From assembly GCF_001953865.1 (NCBI RefSeq), contig NZ_MQUQ01000014.1, positions 289,163 to 353,162 of the forward strand: DNA of 64,000 bases. Reading direction: 5' to 3'. The notes below the pieces were generated by a model. That model worked only from the letters and a program-made list of their open reading frames with translations. It was not told where the DNA came from and searched no databases. Within the stretch, counting starts at the first letter, position 1. Every line of letters begins with the position of its first letter. Positions 1-7,670 of this stretch are shown here, piece after piece. The DNA comes from Amycolatopsis coloradensis. Its GTDB lineage: Bacteria > Actinomycetota > Actinomycetes > Mycobacteriales > Pseudonocardiaceae. Position numbers and translations under genes: made by a program.

Positions 1-463
1 TGCCGGCGAAGGCCAGGATCGACCAGAACGGCAGCTGGAAGTACGGGGTCCACTTCTGGCGCAGCGCGGTCGAGAAGTTGTAGTGCTCACTCGAATGGTG
101 CACCTGGTGGCCCGCCCACATGATCCGGACGCGGTGGCTGGCCCGGTGGTAGGCGTAGAAGACGATTTCCTGGCCCAGCAGCATCAGGACCCAGGTCCAC
201 CAGTCGTGCGGGCTGAACTTCACCGGCGCCAGTTCGTGGAGCGCGGCGAACACGAAGAGCATGGCGACGCGGAAGACGCCGTTGATCACGACCGCCACCG
301 CGCCCATGGACATGCTGGTCCGGGTGTCCTTGACGCTGTAGCCGATGACGTTGTCGTCGTGGCCCAGTACGTGCAGCGCGAGGATCTCGATCGCGACGAA
401 CAGCAGGAACACCGGTGTCGCCATGAGCACCGGGTCACTCAAATGGGCAAGGAAATCAGCCAT
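1..463 (-). CDS. Sterol desaturase / fatty acid hydroxylase family protein (3' end cut by window)
   Basis: Reading leftwards from the ATG at 463, the frame stays open to the window edge (154 codons seen). The protein starts MADFLAHLSD and has hydrophobic segments at about residues 12-35, 50-75 and 88-105. Histidine clusters typical of this integral-membrane di-iron family are visible: YHRASHR near 110 and HQVHHSSEHYN near 122-132. Family members hydroxylate or desaturate lipids and sterols; the substrate here cannot be told. It is divergent from the TetR gene at 548, and the repeats between them suggest that regulator controls it. The C-terminal histidine box lies outside the window. Confidence 0.85.
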   Translation of the reverse strand, partial: MADFLAHLSDPVLMATPVFLLFVAIEILALHVLGHDDNVIGYSVKDTRTSMSMGAVAVVINGVFRVAMLFVFAALHELAPVKFSPHDWWTWVLMLLGQEIVFYAYHRASHRVRIMWAGHQVHHSSEHYNFSTALRQKWTPYFQLPFWSILAFAG

Positions 464-497
464 CGCACCGCTCCTGTCTCCGCCTCCGCGATCTGAC

Positions 498-538
498 CTT
501 CAGGTAACTTACCTCAGGGTCATTTACCTGAGGGTAAG
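498..538. promoter_or_regulatory. Candidate operator with repeated TTACC/GGTAA half-sites
   Basis: The divergent promoter region holds GGTAACTTACC (503-513, a perfect palindrome), then TTACCTCAGGGT (509-520) and TTACCTGAGGGT (524-535), a 12-mer direct repeat with one mismatch and 15-bp period. The second copy is also a TTACC-N4-GGTAA inverted repeat. TAAGAT at 535-540 could be a -10 hexamer for the TetR gene, which would make its mRNA nearly leaderless. Inference: binding site of the adjacent TetR protein, controlling itself and the desaturase. Confidence 0.6.
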
Positions 539-547
539 ATAACCGCC

Positions 548-1159
548 GTGACAGAAGCAAGGGCCGTCGGCACGAAGGGCATGCCCCGTGAAGAGCGGGA
601 GACCCAGATCGTGCGCGCCGGTACGGAGGAATTCGGCAAGAACGGGTACGCCGGGGCGTCGATGGTGGAGATCGCCCGCCGGGTCGGTGTCACGAAACCC
701 TTGCTGTACCAGTACTTCGGTTCGAAGGACGGGTTGTACCTCGCCTGCCTGCACCGGGCGGGGGACAGGCTGACCGAGGGCGTCGCCGAGACGATGGCGG
801 AGGACGGCGAGCCGCCGGAGCGGATGCCGCTGGCAGTGCTCGCGGCCATTTTCGAGACGTTCGACAACGACCGGTACGCGTGGAAGCTGCTCCGCGACCC
901 GACGGTGCCTTCGACCGGCGAGATCGCCGGGGTCGCGGTCGACTACCGCTACCGGCTCGACGGGTTCGCGCTGATCGGTGCCGCCCAGTTGATGCACTCG
1001 CGGGGTCTGGACGACGAGCGCGACATCGAGGCGATCGCCCAGGTGTGGACCGGCGTGGTCGATTCCCTGATCGGCTGGTGGATCGACCAGCCTGATCAGG
1101 ACGCGGCGGCGATGACCGAGCGATGCGGGCGGATCATGCGGAACCTGTTCGGCTGGTGA
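548..1159 (+). CDS. TetR/AcrR family transcriptional regulator
   Basis: 203 residues from GTG at 548. An N-terminal TetR helix-turn-helix spans about residues 15-65 (AGASMVEIARRVGVTKPLLY, then QYFGSKDGLYL), followed by a helical ligand-binding domain. It faces the sterol-desaturase-like gene across the repeat-rich operator at 498-538, so local repression of that gene and itself is the likely role; the inducer is unknown. Its last 26 bases overlap the 3' end of the convergent NUDIX gene. Confidence 0.9.
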   Translation: MTEARAVGTKGMPREERETQIVRAGTEEFGKNGYAGASMVEIARRVGVTKPLLYQYFGSKDGLYLACLHRAGDRLTEGVAETMAEDGEPPERMPLAVLAAIFETFDNDRYAWKLLRDPTVPSTGEIAGVAVDYRYRLDGFALIGAAQLMHSRGLDDERDIEAIAQVWTGVVDSLIGWWIDQPDQDAAAMTERCGRIMRNLFGW

Positions 1160-1652
1160 GCGTGGCCAGATCCGACACGGCGGCCTCGCAATCGGCGAAG
1201 GCGAGCGGCGGGCGGTCGTCCAGCCGGAACCAGGCGTAGCCGGAATTCTCTTCCGACAGCACGATTTCGGCGCCCGGTGGGAGTTGGCAGGTGAAGGCGA
1301 ATCCGATCGTCGTCAGGCCGGTGTCGCCGTAGACCGACGAATACGATCCGGCGAACCGGAGGTTCACGAGTTCACAGCCGATCTCTTCCAGGCCTTCGCG
1401 AATGAGGTTCCGCTCGGCGCTCTCCGCACCGGAGAGAAAGCCGCCGACGGTGTCCCAGCCGCCTTTCCGGGGCTCGTGCGCCCGGCGCAGCAACAGGATC
1501 CGGTCGCCGTCGAGGATGAGGCCGACCGTGGTCGGCAGCGGGTTGTCGTATTTGGTGAAGCCACAAGCGGGACACTCGACGTGGGTGTCCTCACCGTCAC
1601 CGGAGAGCCGGGTTTCGGCGGCGCATCGGGGGCAGAACTTCCAGTCCTTCAC
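1134..1652 (-). CDS. NUDIX hydrolase with N-terminal zinc ribbon
   Basis: 172 residues from GTG at 1652. Four cysteines (C7, C10, C27, C30) form an NADH-pyrophosphatase-type zinc ribbon. The Nudix box GX5EX7REUXEEXGU runs at about residues 71-93, with E77, R85, E86, E89 and E90 all present. Proteins of this layout hydrolyse nucleoside diphosphate derivatives such as NADH, ADP-ribose or damaged nucleotides; the exact substrate is not visible. The length fits the short NUDIX families rather than full NudC (about 260-300 residues). Confidence 0.88.
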   Translation of the reverse strand: MKDWKFCPRCAAETRLSGDGEDTHVECPACGFTKYDNPLPTTVGLILDGDRILLLRRAHEPRKGGWDTVGGFLSGAESAERNLIREGLEEIGCELVNLRFAGSYSSVYGDTGLTTIGFAFTCQLPPGAEIVLSEENSGYAWFRLDDRPPLAFADCEAAVSDLATLTSRTGSA

Positions 1653-1723
1653 CGGCCGAAGCCTAGCGGCCGGTGCCGGAAATCCGCGTCGTACTTGGGT
1701 GAATGAACCCCACCTGCTCGTTT

Positions 1724-1761
1724 ATGAAGGAATGGGGACACTCAACGCCCGATTCCTTCAT
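1724..1761. repeat. Inverted repeat, ATGAAGGAAT arms
   Basis: ATGAAGGAAT at 1724-1733 pairs perfectly with ATTCCTTCAT at 1752-1761 across an 18-base loop. No second copy was noticed in this window. It could be a weak terminator or a dispersed repeat remnant. Confidence 0.5.
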
Positions 1762-1920
1762 GGACGGCCGCTGAAGTGTTGCTCCTGAGGCTGGCGGGAT
1801 TGGTGATGCACGCGGCATCAGAACCAGTGGCGCACGGATTCTCAGCCACTCGCCCGAACGGCCACCATCACTCGCGATCTCGTCAGGACCCGAATTCGCC
1901 GACAGCGCGGGACCTGATGC

Positions 1921-1973
1921 GTCGCGAAAGCCACTTTCGGGTCGTCAGATGTCGCGAAAGTGGCTTTCGCGAC
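1921..1973. repeat. Family C palindromic repeat, copy 1
   Basis: The left arm (1921-1939, GTCGCGAAAGCCACTTTCG) and right arm (1955-1973) are perfect 19-bp inverted complements. The right half also folds on itself (GTCGCGAAAG-TGG-CTTTCGCGAC, 1951-1973). A second copy lies at 61677-61729, sharing both arms and most of the loop (TCAGAYGTCGCG). It lies beyond the 3' end of the lectin gene. Dispersed intergenic repeat, function unknown. Confidence 0.8.
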
Positions 1974-2057
1974 ACGTGAGGGGCGGCTGGGCGCGCCCGG
2001 TGCACCGAAGCCGCGAACTAACGAATCGCCACACCAGCGGCCGGTGAAGGATCGAGG

Positions 2058-2660
2058 TCAGAACCACCACTGGTTCCTGGCGCCCGCCCGGAAGTCCCAC
2101 AGCAGCACGACACCGCCGTCGCGGCCCGCCGTGTTGAGGTCGGCGTCGAGGTAGCGGCCGCTTCGCACGTTCTGCAGCCGCAGGTATCCCTCGGGGTTCT
2201 CGGTGACCGCGAACCACTGGTTCGACGCGGCCGGGATGAAATCCCAGAGCTGGATCTTGGTGCCGTTGCTGTTGATCGAGCTGAGGTCGGCGTCCAGGTA
2301 CCGTCCGCTTTGGACACTCTGGAGCCGGAAGTGGCCCTCGGGGATCTGGGTGACGTACCAGGCCTGGTTGGCCGGAGTGGTGCCGTCCGGGCGGGTGAGG
2401 CAGGTCCAGAGCTGGACCTTGGTGCCGTTCCCGTTGACGGTGCTCAGATCCGCGTCCAGGCAGCGGCTCTCGTCGGAGGCCGGGCCGAGCAGGTACGCCT
2501 GCTGCCGCGCGCTGAACCCGGCACCGCTCACCTTCGCCGGGCGCAGTGACAGCCCGCCGATGTCGACGCGCTCGTCCGCCAGCGCGGCGGGCGCGCTGAC
2601 CAAGCCCGCAAGTCCGGCGAGGACGGTCACGGACACGAGGAATCGCTTGAGATCGCGCAT
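2058..2660 (-). CDS. Secreted ricin-type beta-trefoil lectin domain protein
   Basis: 200 residues from ATG at 2660, chosen because it opens a Sec signal peptide (MRDLKRF, hydrophobic core, cut near PAALA|DE at about 28). The rest is one beta-trefoil of about 130 residues with three subdomains, each with a CLDAD or YLDAD-LN motif and a QLWD/QLWT-type motif (QxW signature). Such domains bind sugars, usually as modules of glycoside hydrolases; here the lectin stands alone. A longer in-frame start at 2864 would run through the upstream terminator hairpin and is unlikely. Confidence 0.88.
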   Translation of the reverse strand: MRDLKRFLVSVTVLAGLAGLVSAPAALADERVDIGGLSLRPAKVSGAGFSARQQAYLLGPASDESRCLDADLSTVNGNGTKVQLWTCLTRPDGTTPANQAWYVTQIPEGHFRLQSVQSGRYLDADLSSINSNGTKIQLWDFIPAASNQWFAVTENPEGYLRLQNVRSGRYLDADLNTAGRDGGVVLLWDFRAGARNQWWF

Positions 2661-2775
2661 TTCTTGTCCCCAGGTCGACGCAGGGTGTCTCCACTGGGCC
2701 CCCGACCAGAACAGCCTGCTGGCCCGATCCTGCTCTTCGTCCGGCACCGCGTCAACGAGGGTTGTTTCCCACGAA

Positions 2776-2814
2776 AACGCCACCTCGCCGGGGAATCCCG
2801 GACGAGGTGGCGTT
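2776..2814 (-). terminator. Rho-independent terminator of the sugar dehydrogenase gene
   Basis: AACGCCACCTCG (2776-2787) pairs with CGAGGTGGCGTT (2803-2814), the loop itself having a CCGG/CCGG inner pairing. Read on the minus strand the stem is followed by TTTTCGTG, a short U-run. It lies 61 bases beyond the stop at 2876. Confidence 0.8.
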
Positions 2815-2875
2815 CCTCCAGTGACACTGGATACGGCTGGGGTGCCCGGCGCCGCTCCGGACACCCCAACCGTGC

Positions 2876-5455
2876 CTAGGACGCGGCGTTGGAGGTGCCG
2901 CGCAGTTTGACGTTGGCCGTCGAGGCGTTCTTGATCGCCGTCTCGATCTGCGCCATCGTCGAGGACGAGGACAAGCCCGGTACCTTCGCCGATTTCAGCG
3001 CATAGAGCGTGAACGTGTAGGGATGGCTGGAGCCGCCGGGACAGGGGCCGAAGTACTTCTGCGCGTTCGCCCCGCTACCCATGGCCTTTTGCTTGGCGCC
3101 GTTCTGATCCGGGACGGTGTAGCCCGCTCCCAGGCCCTCGGGCAGCGACACCGTGGACCCCGAGGACGCCGGGATGTCCCAGATCGCCCAGTGCAGTTTG
3201 TTGCCGTTGTTGGCCACGTCGGCGAAGACGACCGCGTACCCCTTGGCGCCAGTGGTCCCGGCACCCCACGCCAGCGGCGGGGAGGTGTCCTGGCCCGCGG
3301 TGCCGTCACCGGCGCAGGTGTACTTGCCAGGGATGGAGGCGTTGTCGGCGAACGCGGAACTGGCCAGCTTGAACGCTCCCGGCTGCGAGCCGCCGGGGAA
3401 CTTCAACCGCACCACCACGTTGTCGATCCCACTCGGCGTGCCGCCGTTCTTGTCCGCGTTGGTCGAGGTGACCCACAGGCCGCCGTCCGGGGTCTTGGTG
3501 ACCGAGCGGAGCCTGCCCCAGCGGCCGGAGAACAGTGACTGCACCGAACCGACGCCGTTGCCCGCCGCGTTGATCTGCGTGGCGAAAAGTTGCTGGCTGG
3601 TGACGCCCGCGACGTAGACCCAGTCGTTGACGATCTCGATCCCGCTGGGCCCACCGGAACTGGTCGGCCAGGTCTTCTTCGGCGCGACCGTGCCGCCGCA
3701 GCTGCCGTCGGTGCCTTCGCACTGCGGCCAGCCGAAGTTGCCGCCCTTCTGGATCAGGTTGAGCTCGTCCAGCTTGCCGTCGCCGAACTCCGACGCCCAC
3801 AGCTGGCCGCGGGAATCCCACGCCAGGCCCTGCGGGTTGCGGTGCCCGAAGCTCCAGACGTACCGGGCGTTGCCGCCGGTGGAGGCGAACGGGTTGTCGC
3901 CCGGCGCCGAGCCGTCGGGATTGACCCGCAGGATCTTCCCGTTGAGCGAACCCTTGTTCTGCGCGGTGTCCTTGTTCTGCCCGTCGCCCGCCGTGACGTA
4001 GAGCTTGCCGTCCGGGCCGAAGCGGATCCTGCCGCCGTTGTGGTAACGGTTCTTCGCGATCCCGGTGAGCACCGGCGTCGACGTCGAGGACAATGTTCCG
4101 TTGTCATAGGTCATCTTCACGATCCGGTTGTCACCGGAAGCCGTGTGGTACAGGTAGATCGCGTGATCGGTGGCGTAGTTCGGCGAGATCGCGATGCCGA
4201 GCAGGCCGCCCTCGCCGTTGGTGCCCACAGCGCCGGGAACCTTGCCGACGGTGGTCTTCTGGCCCGACGGCGTGATCCGCAGGATCTCGAACCGGTCGCG
4301 TTCGGTCGCGAGCGCCGAGCCGTCCGGCAGGAAGTCGACGGACCAGGCGAGGTCGACCTTGGTGATGTCCTTGTCGTACTCGGGAATTCCGCCGCCCGCG
4401 GTGCCACTGGTCTTGGCGGTCACCGCGGCGCTGGCGCCGGAGGTGTTGCCGTCGAGGTCCCGCGCCTTGACTGTGAAGGTGTACGAGGTGTTCGCCGTCA
4501 GCCCGGTGATCGTGGCTTCGAGCGAAGGCGTCGTCGCGACCTTCGTGGTGCCCTGATAGACGTCGTAAGCCGCGATGGTGCCGCTGTCGTCGGTGGAAGC
4601 GTTCCACGCCAAGGAGACACTGTTCGCGGTCACCGACGTCGAACGCGGGTTCCCCGGCACCGTCGGCGGCGTGGTGTCCCCGCTGGCCGGCGTCGTGAAC
4701 TGGACGACATTGCTTTGCTGCGAAGGGTTTCCGGCCGCGTCGAAGGCGCCGACCGAGATGTCGTAGGCCGTGTTCGGCGTCAGGTTGTCGACGGTCGCGG
4801 TGAGCGTGTTCCCGTCGACGGTCTTCAGGACGTTGCCGCCGCGCATGACCTCGTACCGGACCACGCCGACGTTGTCGGTCGCGGCTTCCCAGGTGAAGGT
4901 GGCCGAACGGGCCTTGACGTCCTTGGCGGCCAGGTTCTTCGGCGGGGTCGGCGCTTCGGCGTCGGCCACTCCGCTCGCGGTGAGCTTGTCCGCGTTGGGA
5001 CCGCCGTTCGCGGTCGTCGAGGTGGTGCGGATCTTGTTGGCCCCGGCGGCCAGCGCGACGTCCTTGGTGACGGTCTTCCACGTGGTCCACGCGCCGGTCC
5101 CGGGGAAGGACAGCGTGCCGGCGGCGGTGCCGTTGACGCTCAGCGAGACCGGCCTGTCGACGGTGGTTCCGTTGGCGTAGCGGAAAGTCAGCGTCTTGGT
5201 TCCGGCCTGCGCGGCGTTCACCGTGTACTCGACATAGCTGCCGACGACGTTGTCGAAGTTCACGAACCCGGTGCCGGAGTAGCCAGCGTGGTTCTTTTCG
5301 ACGGCGCCTTGGGAGATCGTCGCGGCTTCGGATTCGTGGTCGGTCGGTGCGGCACCGGCGGGCGGAGCCGGCAGGACGGCGAAGGTCATCGCCGTCGCGG
5401 CGGCACACGAGAGAAGCGCGCGCCACGGTGGTCGGGGTGCCACTGGAGCCTCCAT
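2876..5455 (-). CDS. Secreted CBM6-like / FnIII / PQQ-type sugar dehydrogenase / YbhB-PEBP fusion protein
   Basis: 859 residues. A signal peptide (cut near residue 35, PAGAAP) is followed by a CBM6/carbohydrate-binding-like region (about 38-165), two fibronectin III domains (about 168-255 and 262-348), a glucose/sorbosone dehydrogenase beta-propeller (about 355-690, with NRYHNGGRIRFGPDGKLYV and GHRNPQGLAWD, the latter holding the family's conserved histidine region) and a C-terminal YbhB/YbcL PEBP-like domain (about 700-859, with LHWAIWDIPA and GPCPGGSSHPYTFTLYAL). Propeller proteins of this type oxidise aldoses using PQQ; PEBP-like domains bind small ligands. The combination suggests an extracellular oxidoreductase acting on polysaccharide. 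A palindromic operator (5523-5537) precedes it and a terminator follows. A PQQ supply is not visible here. Confidence 0.85.
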   Translation of the reverse strand: MEAPVAPRPPWRALLSCAAATAMTFAVLPAPPAGAAPTDHESEAATISQGAVEKNHAGYSGTGFVNFDNVVGSYVEYTVNAAQAGTKTLTFRYANGTTVDRPVSLSVNGTAAGTLSFPGTGAWTTWKTVTKDVALAAGANKIRTTSTTANGGPNADKLTASGVADAEAPTPPKNLAAKDVKARSATFTWEAATDNVGVVRYEVMRGGNVLKTVDGNTLTATVDNLTPNTAYDISVGAFDAAGNPSQQSNVVQFTTPASGDTTPPTVPGNPRSTSVTANSVSLAWNASTDDSGTIAAYDVYQGTTKVATTPSLEATITGLTANTSYTFTVKARDLDGNTSGASAAVTAKTSGTAGGGIPEYDKDITKVDLAWSVDFLPDGSALATERDRFEILRITPSGQKTTVGKVPGAVGTNGEGGLLGIAISPNYATDHAIYLYHTASGDNRIVKMTYDNGTLSSTSTPVLTGIAKNRYHNGGRIRFGPDGKLYVTAGDGQNKDTAQNKGSLNGKILRVNPDGSAPGDNPFASTGGNARYVWSFGHRNPQGLAWDSRGQLWASEFGDGKLDELNLIQKGGNFGWPQCEGTDGSCGGTVAPKKTWPTSSGGPSGIEIVNDWVYVAGVTSQQLFATQINAAGNGVGSVQSLFSGRWGRLRSVTKTPDGGLWVTSTNADKNGGTPSGIDNVVVRLKFPGGSQPGAFKLASSAFADNASIPGKYTCAGDGTAGQDTSPPLAWGAGTTGAKGYAVVFADVANNGNKLHWAIWDIPASSGSTVSLPEGLGAGYTVPDQNGAKQKAMGSGANAQKYFGPCPGGSSHPYTFTLYALKSAKVPGLSSSSTMAQIETAIKNASTANVKLRGTSNAAS

Positions 5456-5522
5456 GCGTGAAGTGGGGTCGGGAGGTGCAACGGCGGACCGGGCAGGACC
5501 CGGCGAGAGAAACGGGTTTAGT

Positions 5523-5537
5523 TAGGAAACTTTCCTA
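5523..5537. promoter_or_regulatory. Palindromic operator upstream of the sugar dehydrogenase
   Basis: TAGGAAA-C-TTTCCTA is a perfect inverted repeat 68-82 bases upstream of the ATG at 5455 on the minus strand, in an AT-rich stretch unlike its surroundings. The symmetry and spacing fit a repressor site for a carbohydrate-utilisation regulator (ROK or LacI type is a guess). No regulator gene is adjacent. Confidence 0.55.
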
Positions 5538-5595
5538 TCTATGAGTCAAATCACACACCAACGACTGCTTGGTGTCAACACTTGACGCCCCGAAA

Positions 5596-5659
5596 CGCGT
5601 TTCGTCCTCTAGTTGCGGTACTTGCACGCGCAAGTACCGCAACTAGAGGACGAAACGCG
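5596..5659. repeat. Family A palindrome, copy 1 (perfect 30-bp arms)
   Basis: Arms 5596-5625 and 5630-5659 are exact reverse complements around a 4-base loop (ACGC). The core TCGTCCTCTAGTTGCGGTA is shared with copies at 37579, 43469 and 63923. It sits 15 bases past the stop of the PPOX gene at 5675 (minus strand), as expected for a transcript-end hairpin, though without a U-run. Confidence 0.9.
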
Positions 5660-5674
5660 GAAGAAAGAGAGGCG

Positions 5675-6112
5675 TCAGCCGGCGATGTCGGCGCGTGCGA
5701 TCACCTTCGTGATCCGCGCCCGCACCAAGGACTCCTCGGGCACGGCATTGCGCTTGCCGTAGGCCTCGGCCTGATCCTCGCCCATGTACCGGCCACCGAG
5801 CCTGGTCGCCCATTCGAGCATCTCGTCGCAGTCGTCGTGCAGTACCGCCTCGGCGGTGAACTGCACGTACGAGTACGGCGGCTTCTGGTCGTCGACGGCG
5901 AGCGAGAGCCGCCCGTCTCGGCGGATCGCCTTCCCCTTGAGCGTGTCCGTGCCGGTGGTGAAGATCAGCTCGTCGCCGTCCGCGCCCTCGTTCAGCAGGA
6001 ACCACACCGGCGTCACGATCGGTGCCCCGTTGGCGCGGACCAGGCCGAGCATGCCCGTGCGGGTGCCCTCACTCGCGAACTGCCACCACTCGTCCCGGCT
6101 CATCTCACGCAT
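5675..6112 (-). CDS. Pyridoxamine 5'-phosphate oxidase-like (PPOX / F420-dependent) family protein
   Basis: 145 residues from ATG at 6112 (ATG at 6103 is an alternative). The split-barrel flavin-binding fold is recognisable: TGMLGLVRANGAPIVTPVWF, then DTLKGKAIRRDGRLSLAVDD and PPYSYVQFTAEAVL. Actinobacterial members often use F420 or FMN or bind haem or biliverdin; the cofactor cannot be fixed from sequence alone. It is divergent from the SMC operon, with an 85-base gap. Upstream in-frame codons exist to 6331 but would overlap the divergent gene. Confidence 0.82.
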   Translation of the reverse strand: MREMSRDEWWQFASEGTRTGMLGLVRANGAPIVTPVWFLLNEGADGDELIFTTGTDTLKGKAIRRDGRLSLAVDDQKPPYSYVQFTAEAVLHDDCDEMLEWATRLGGRYMGEDQAEAYGKRNAVPEESLVRARITKVIARADIAG

Positions 6113-6197
6113 GAACGAGACGCTACCGCCGCCCGGAGCCCCCGCCACCCCGGTCACCCGTGCGAGGTGCCGGGGGCGGCGACTAGCCTGGCCTGCT

Positions 6198-7670
6198 GTG
6201 CGAGACGACGAGCTGACCGGGATGGGGCTGGCCGACGAGGGGCTGACACGCCGCCTCAAGGCGCTGGCCTGCACCGCGCCCTTGCACGACCTCGACGCGC
6301 GCAAGGCGAAGCTGGACTGGGCGGACGCCACGATCTACCAGATGGCCGAGATCGCGCTGCACACGATCGACCAGGTCACCGTGTCGATGGACTTCGACAC
6401 CGGCGCCGACCACGAACAGGTGATCGTGCGGTTGCTGCCGTTCGTCGCGCTCCAGGCCCCCGGCCGGACCCCGGACGAGCACGCCAAGGTGGCCCGCTGG
6501 GTGCTCGACAACCTGATCAACGTCGGCACCACCGACCGCGGGTTCCGCCGCGTCTACGGCTCCATCGGCCCCGGCGGCGGCTACCAGCGGCGGCAGTTCG
6601 ACTTCAAACTGCTCGTGGAGCTGGCCGCGCCCGACGGCGAGGTCTACCTGCGCGCCACCGACGAGGCGATCAACGTCCTCGTCGGCGCGCTGGACACCGA
6701 CGTCGAATCTGCCCAGATCGCGGCCGAGGTCAAACTGGAGAACCTGATCAATCGCGGCCGTCTCGCCGACGCGAAACTCGCCGCCGAACAGGCCCGCTAC
6801 CGCACCGTCCAGTACGGCGAGACGTTGCGTGCCAAACTCGACGCCACCCGTCGCGACGTCCGCGCGGTCGACTGGGAGCGTGAGGTCCCGGACCTGCTGG
6901 ACCAGGCGCTGTCCCATATCGAGTCCCGGTTCCGCGCCGAGAACGCGATCCTTAAGAACATCACCGCGTCGAGGGACGAGACCGAGGACCTCGACCGGAA
7001 ACGCCGCGCCGCCGAACTGGTCGACATCGTCGGCGACTGCATCCGCCGCCACACCCGGTTGCAGTCGCGGCTGGCCGACGCCGGGGCGGTGTTCCGTGCC
7101 GAACAGGACCGCCAGCAGTTCTCCGGGCCGCCGCAGCGCGCCACGATCGACCTGTTCGGCCAGCTCTTGATGCCGACGCTGGGCCTGCCGATCGCCGACG
7201 CCGTCGCGCCGGCCGAGTCCTTCTTCCACGCCGGGGCCGGGATCTCCCCGCCGACCGTGCCGTCGCTGTCCTCGCTGGTGTCGCTGCTGCTGCGGCCGGC
7301 ACCGGAACGCGACCAGCTCGTCGGCGAGATCCCCGAGCCCGAGCTGATGCCCGCCGACGTCACCGACAGGTTCGGCGACGAGCAGTGGCGCCTCGCCGAC
7401 GACCTGCTCGATCTGCCCGAGGTGCCGCGACGGCTGTCCGGCCTGCTCGAAGAGGCCCGCCGGATCGACCCGGGGCTGCCCGCCCTGGTCGCGTTGCGCG
7501 CGGTGCACGCCTACAGTCCCGGGGTCGGCGCGGCGCTCCGGCTGGGAGAGCGCCAGGTACTGCTGGCCGTCGACGACGGCACTTTGCTCGAAGACCCGGA
7601 GTTCGGCGGAGCGGATCTGCTGCTCTCGTCGGCGTGGGTCGATCGCCACGACGAAGAGGAGGTCGCGTGA
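6198..7670 (+). CDS. MukF/JetA-like kleisin subunit of an SMC complex
   Basis: 490 residues from GTG at 6198; the frame is open further upstream, but the divergent PPOX gene and the start of protein-like sequence favour this codon. The N-terminal half looks like winged-helix/helical MukF architecture; a conserved-looking block DTDVESAQIAAEVKLENLI precedes a long helical middle (about 190-330) rich in heptads. The C-terminal part is acidic and ends EEEVA. In MukBEF, MksBEF and JetABC systems this position belongs to the kleisin linking the SMC heads. Its stop overlaps the next gene by 4 bases (GTGA), implying coupled translation. Assignment rests on gene order, size and neighbours more than on a recognised motif. 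Confidence 0.65.
   Translation: MRDDELTGMGLADEGLTRRLKALACTAPLHDLDARKAKLDWADATIYQMAEIALHTIDQVTVSMDFDTGADHEQVIVRLLPFVALQAPGRTPDEHAKVARWVLDNLINVGTTDRGFRRVYGSIGPGGGYQRRQFDFKLLVELAAPDGEVYLRATDEAINVLVGALDTDVESAQIAAEVKLENLINRGRLADAKLAAEQARYRTVQYGETLRAKLDATRRDVRAVDWEREVPDLLDQALSHIESRFRAENAILKNITASRDETEDLDRKRRAAELVDIVGDCIRRHTRLQSRLADAGAVFRAEQDRQQFSGPPQRATIDLFGQLLMPTLGLPIADAVAPAESFFHAGAGISPPTVPSLSSLVSLLLRPAPERDQLVGEIPEPELMPADVTDRFGDEQWRLADDLLDLPEVPRRLSGLLEEARRIDPGLPALVALRAVHAYSPGVGAALRLGERQVLLAVDDGTLLEDPEFGGADLLLSSAWVDRHDEEEVA

Larger units (their letters stand above)
1653..2057. other. Gene-free stretch with two palindromes
   Basis: 405 bases between two minus-strand genes. I see no convincing reading frame. 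It carries the ATGAAGGAAT inverted repeat at 1724-1761 and a family C palindrome at 1921-1973. It must also hold the NUDIX promoter near its left end and the end of the lectin transcript at its right. Confidence 0.6.

Noticed and set aside
2995..5461. Long open frames on the plus strand opposite the sugar dehydrogenase gene
   Set aside because: High GC at third positions opens antisense frames; the translations are Arg/Gly/Val-rich with no fold-like pattern, while the minus-strand protein has clear domains.
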